A stretch of 16,242 nt of DNA, from assembly GCA_964458015.1 (NCBI GenBank), contig CAYWGR010000130.1, positions 1-16,242 of the forward strand, written 5' to 3'. Under the pieces are notes generated by a model. That model searched no databases and had not been told where the DNA came from. It worked only from the letters and a program-made list of their open reading frames with translations. The DNA is from CAYWGR01 sp964458015 (GTDB lineage: Bacteria > Planctomycetota > Planctomycetia > Pirellulales > Thermoguttaceae). Below are positions 14,040 through 16,242 of the stretch, piece after piece. Every line of letters begins with the position of its first letter. The stretch's first letter is position 1. The position numbers and the translations under genes are program-made.

Positions 14040-15046
14040 TGTTGCTCCTTCAAAGGTATTTCTGCATCCCGTCCTATTTTCGAGTAATCCAAGGCTCCCG
14101 TTTGAAAGTAGAACTTCCAATGTCCCGTGGGCAACTTCGTATACATTTTACAGACACGGCCTTTCCAATGAGACTTCTGGCCGTTCTCGACGTGACGCCA
14201 CAGCGTGTCAATATCGACGACCGCAAATGCCGCATCCAGTTCCTTGGAAAGCTCGATCTTGAGCGTCGTGCGATGGTTGTGGATCAAGTCGTGGGTATCG
14301 AAGAGGTCTTGCCAGGCTTTTCTCCATTGTTCCCGATGGAATCGCCCCAGGACGAACACCCAGTCGATCGGATCGAAGGCGTCGTTGGTGGGCGGCCACG
14401 GCCAAACCATGTCGGGATGAATGATGGACAAGAAGAAGTCTGGATTCTTCGTGTTCCAACCTTCCGTTTCCAAATCGACCAACGCCTGAATGTGATGCCT
14501 CGTGATGAATTCCGTCTTGCCGTTGGTGTACGCCACGCGATCATTCGGATAACCAGCCGCCAAACGCATCTTGAGCATTTGATATTCGAGGGCTGCCGGA
14601 GGATTCTTGATTAGATAATCTCGAAACAGGAGCCTGTCCCAATGCGCGAAATCGCGATGGACCATGTGGATATGGTGCGTGCGTACCCCCTCGGCATTTC
14701 GCCGGATGAACCAAGCGTACCACGGCGGAACGTCGTCGCCCCAGGTAGGCCGCCAAAAGTAGTCGTAGCCTTTCGATTCCAAAATCGGAACAACTCGCTG
14801 CTTCACTTCCTCCAGGCTCGTCACTTCCACGAGCATGTCCACAATTGGCTTGGCCGCCAGGCCGGGCACCGCCGTGCTGCCGAAATGCTCGATACGTCCG
14901 ATCAACTCCGAGGGCAGGCAAGACCGAAGCCGCTCCTTCTCTTCCTGAAACAGCACTGGCCATTGCGGATCGTAGGGAACGACCGCAACGTCTTCTTGCA
15001 CCGCTTGTGCTACACGCTGTTCAAGATTGCGGCTTTCTGAAATCAT
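14036..15046 (-). CDS. GrpB/UPF0157 domain protein fused to an NTF2/SnoaL-like domain
   Basis: 336 residues from ATG 15046, which has GGAG 5 nt upstream. Residues about 20-188 are a GrpB (UPF0157) domain, a nucleotidyltransferase-like fold: VVPYDPQWP, then HFGSTAVPGLAAKPIVDMLVEV (54-75) with the G-S pair and D70, then HIHMVH. Residues about 190-325 (WNTKNPDFFLSIIHPDMVWPWPP..., FDTHDLIHNHRTTLKIELSKE, HWKGRVCKMYTKLPTGHWKFYFQTG) look like an NTF2/SnoaL-like cone-shaped domain. GrpB proteins are mostly uncharacterised, and some relatives occur with CoaE or as stand-alone proteins. The frame is open far upstream to 15748, but that part is out-of-frame VTT sequence. Its stop overlaps the next start by 4 nt. 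Confidence 0.85.
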   Translation of the reverse strand: MISESRNLEQRVAQAVQEDVAVVPYDPQWPVLFQEEKERLRSCLPSELIGRIEHFGSTAVPGLAAKPIVDMLVEVTSLEEVKQRVVPILESKGYDYFWRPTWGDDVPPWYAWFIRRNAEGVRTHHIHMVHRDFAHWDRLLFRDYLIKNPPAALEYQMLKMRLAAGYPNDRVAYTNGKTEFITRHHIQALVDLETEGWNTKNPDFFLSIIHPDMVWPWPPTNDAFDPIDWVFVLGRFHREQWRKAWQDLFDTHDLIHNHRTTLKIELSKELDAAFAVVDIDTLWRHVENGQKSHWKGRVCKMYTKLPTGHWKFYFQTGALDYSKIGRDAEIPLKEQQ

Positions 15047-15126
15047 GCTTGCTCCGATCTCCTGAAACGCCATCAATATCGCAGAATGTGGATGCCACGT
15101 CCAGACTGCCGGCCACGTGCGTTGTT

Positions 15127-15789
15127 TCAATGCCGGGCTTCTTTTGCCGCCGGCCAAAACCATCGTGCCACGGCGGCGACAATCAGCGGCACGGCAAACG
15201 CAGCAGCCATCGCAATCGACAGTTGCACTCGATCGCCCAACGCAGCATAGGCCGCTGCGATGCCGAAATTGCTGAGACCGACGGCGGCGAAGAAACGCCA
15301 CCAGCCAATTTGCATCATTCCCATCACAAGAACGCTGGCCTCGGCGAAAACCGGAATCGGGCGTGCCAGAATCAATATCAGAATACCGTGTCGGTTTGCC
15401 AGCGCATCCATCCGGGCCAGTTCCTCCTCGGACGACAACCGCCGGGCCAACGGACGGCCGAGACAACGCACCAGCCAAAAGGCCAACGACGCGCCGATGG
15501 TCATCCCGCACCACGAAGCGGCCGTGCCCAGCCAAAACCCAAGTGCCTTGCCGGCAAAGGTGTTCACCAAGCTGGACGGAACGGGCAGAATAATGTCGCC
15601 AGCCAGTAGGCCAATCACCAAGGCGGCGGCCGTGCCGGGAGAATCCGAGATGTCTAGCCAATGCGCCATCTGCGATTCCACCGACTCGCCGAACACAAGA
15701 AACGGCACAATCGGGACCGCGAGTGCCGCCGCAATCAGCAATATCCAATGAGACAGCCGATGGTTCTTATCATCCACGGTGGTCACCAC
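15127..15789 (-). CDS. VTT-domain (DedA/TVP38-type) membrane protein
   Basis: 220 residues with hydrophobic segments at about 13-34, 54-72, 83-108, 135-156, 163-186 and 191-212. The re-entrant motif GDIILPVPSSLVN (64-76), a Gly-rich segment, and ARPIPVFAEASVLVMG (142-157) are the signature of VTT/SNARE-associated-Golgi proteins. DedA-family members are linked to lipid carrier or phospholipid flipping and proton-motive force. The start is a GTG at 15789 with AGGA 6 nt upstream; the second codon is also GTG. It lies 80 nt upstream of the GrpB gene and 65 nt downstream of the methyltransferase, all on the same strand. Transported substrate unknown. Confidence 0.87.
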   Translation of the reverse strand: MVTTVDDKNHRLSHWILLIAAALAVPIVPFLVFGESVESQMAHWLDISDSPGTAAALVIGLLAGDIILPVPSSLVNTFAGKALGFWLGTAASWCGMTIGASLAFWLVRCLGRPLARRLSSEEELARMDALANRHGILILILARPIPVFAEASVLVMGMMQIGWWRFFAAVGLSNFGIAAAYAALGDRVQLSIAMAAAFAVPLIVAAVARWFWPAAKEARH

Positions 15790-15854
15790 GGCATCCTACA
15801 ATTTACTTTCTCATCTGCTTCATCACCGATTTTATAGGCGGTAGTTGCCTCACA

Positions 15855-16242
15855 TCACCGCGACATTAGCGCGAACACACCCCAGCCCAGGTATTCACGG
15901 GTGTACGCGGCGTAGTGTTCGGACGCCGAGGTAAGTTCGGCTCGAACATCTTTCGCGAAGTCATCGTCGGGATTTGTTTCTAGCCATCGGCGCATCGTGA
16001 GCCACTTGGCTGCCTCATACCTGTCCCAACTGTCTTTGTCTGCCAGAACCATTTCCACAACGTCGTAGTCGAGGTTGCCGAAAGACGCGAGAAGTTCTGG
16101 GAGCAAGAGAAAGTTCGAGATGGAACCGGCGTGGCATCCCTTGGCGACCTCTTCTGTCGGCGGCAATTGCAGCCAGTAAGGCTCGCCGATGAGGATGATC
16201 CCTCCGGTGCGCAGGCTCCGCGCCAGAAGCTCGATGGTGCCG
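15855..16242 (-). CDS. SAM-dependent methyltransferase, C-terminal part (runs off the window)
   Basis: The frame is open to the window edge, so the start lies outside. About 128 codons are visible. They begin with GTIELLARSLRTGGIILIGEPYW, which is the end of a class I methyltransferase Rossmann domain (helix after motif III, then the strand with an acidic residue). Then comes LPPTEEVAKGCHAGSISNF, and an alpha-helical tail EMVLADKDSWDRYEAAKW... ending GWGVFALMSR. I recall this tail in class I methyltransferases annotated only generally. The SAM-binding GxGxG is not visible here. A TTG at 16166 is within the gene, not its start. Substrate unknown. Confidence 0.8.
   Translation of the reverse strand, partial: GTIELLARSLRTGGIILIGEPYWLQLPPTEEVAKGCHAGSISNFLLLPELLASFGNLDYDVVEMVLADKDSWDRYEAAKWLTMRRWLETNPDDDFAKDVRAELTSASEHYAAYTREYLGWGVFALMSR

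Noticed and set aside
15047..15748. Upstream extension of the GrpB frame by more than 200 residues
   Set aside because: The translation is Arg/Gly/Cys-rich and is an out-of-frame reading of the VTT gene; homology begins only after ATG 15046, which has its own ribosome-binding site.

Overview
The window looks like part of a planctomycete genome, probably Pirellulales-like. The evidence is family-level: a planctomycete-type tyrosine integrase with Asn in place of the usual box II His, a DUF3592-type membrane protein, a free-standing RNA polymerase alpha-CTD protein, a membrane-anchored Ser/Thr kinase, and genes with patchy Shine-Dalgarno signals. A run of ten N at 10655-10664 shows this is a scaffolded draft assembly, possibly a metagenome bin.

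Layout. (1) 1-1271, minus strand: a two-gene unit of an alpha-CTD-like protein and a DUF3592 membrane protein. (2) 1559-7474, plus strand: an ordinary chromosomal block with a UvrD/PcrA helicase, a short NagA deacetylase, a lipoprotein of unknown role and a Hanks-type kinase. (3) 7554-7697: tRNA-Glu(CTC) and an intrinsic terminator. (4) From about 7573 rightwards: a decayed mobile-element scar. An integrase lacking its 5' end runs into the tRNA antisense and meets, head to head, the C-terminal nuclease fragment of a type III restriction (Res) subunit. An orphan beta-class DNA methyltransferase follows. (5) 9693-10605: mostly non-coding DNA rich in inverted repeats, holding one 58-codon gene preceded by an attenuator-like leader. 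(6) 10606-16242: an accessory array of small genes. It contains an MNT-HEPN protein split by the assembly gap, a mini HExxH membrane protein with a small partner, a P-loop kinase-like protein, a nucleotidyltransferase-DUF3795 fusion, a GrpB-NTF2 fusion, a VTT/DedA membrane protein and the C-terminal part of a SAM methyltransferase.

How the genes relate. The left half is housekeeping: DNA repair, amino-sugar catabolism and signalling. The right half has an island character: tRNA-linked integrase, restriction-modification debris, an orphan methyltransferase, then cassette-like genes in which three separate proteins carry nucleotidyltransferase-type folds. The two signals most worth a second look are the candidate attenuator RNA at about 10296-10410 (minus strand) and the group of nucleotidyltransferase-fold fusions at 10606-15046. 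No CRISPR array, rRNA or complete insertion sequence was seen.
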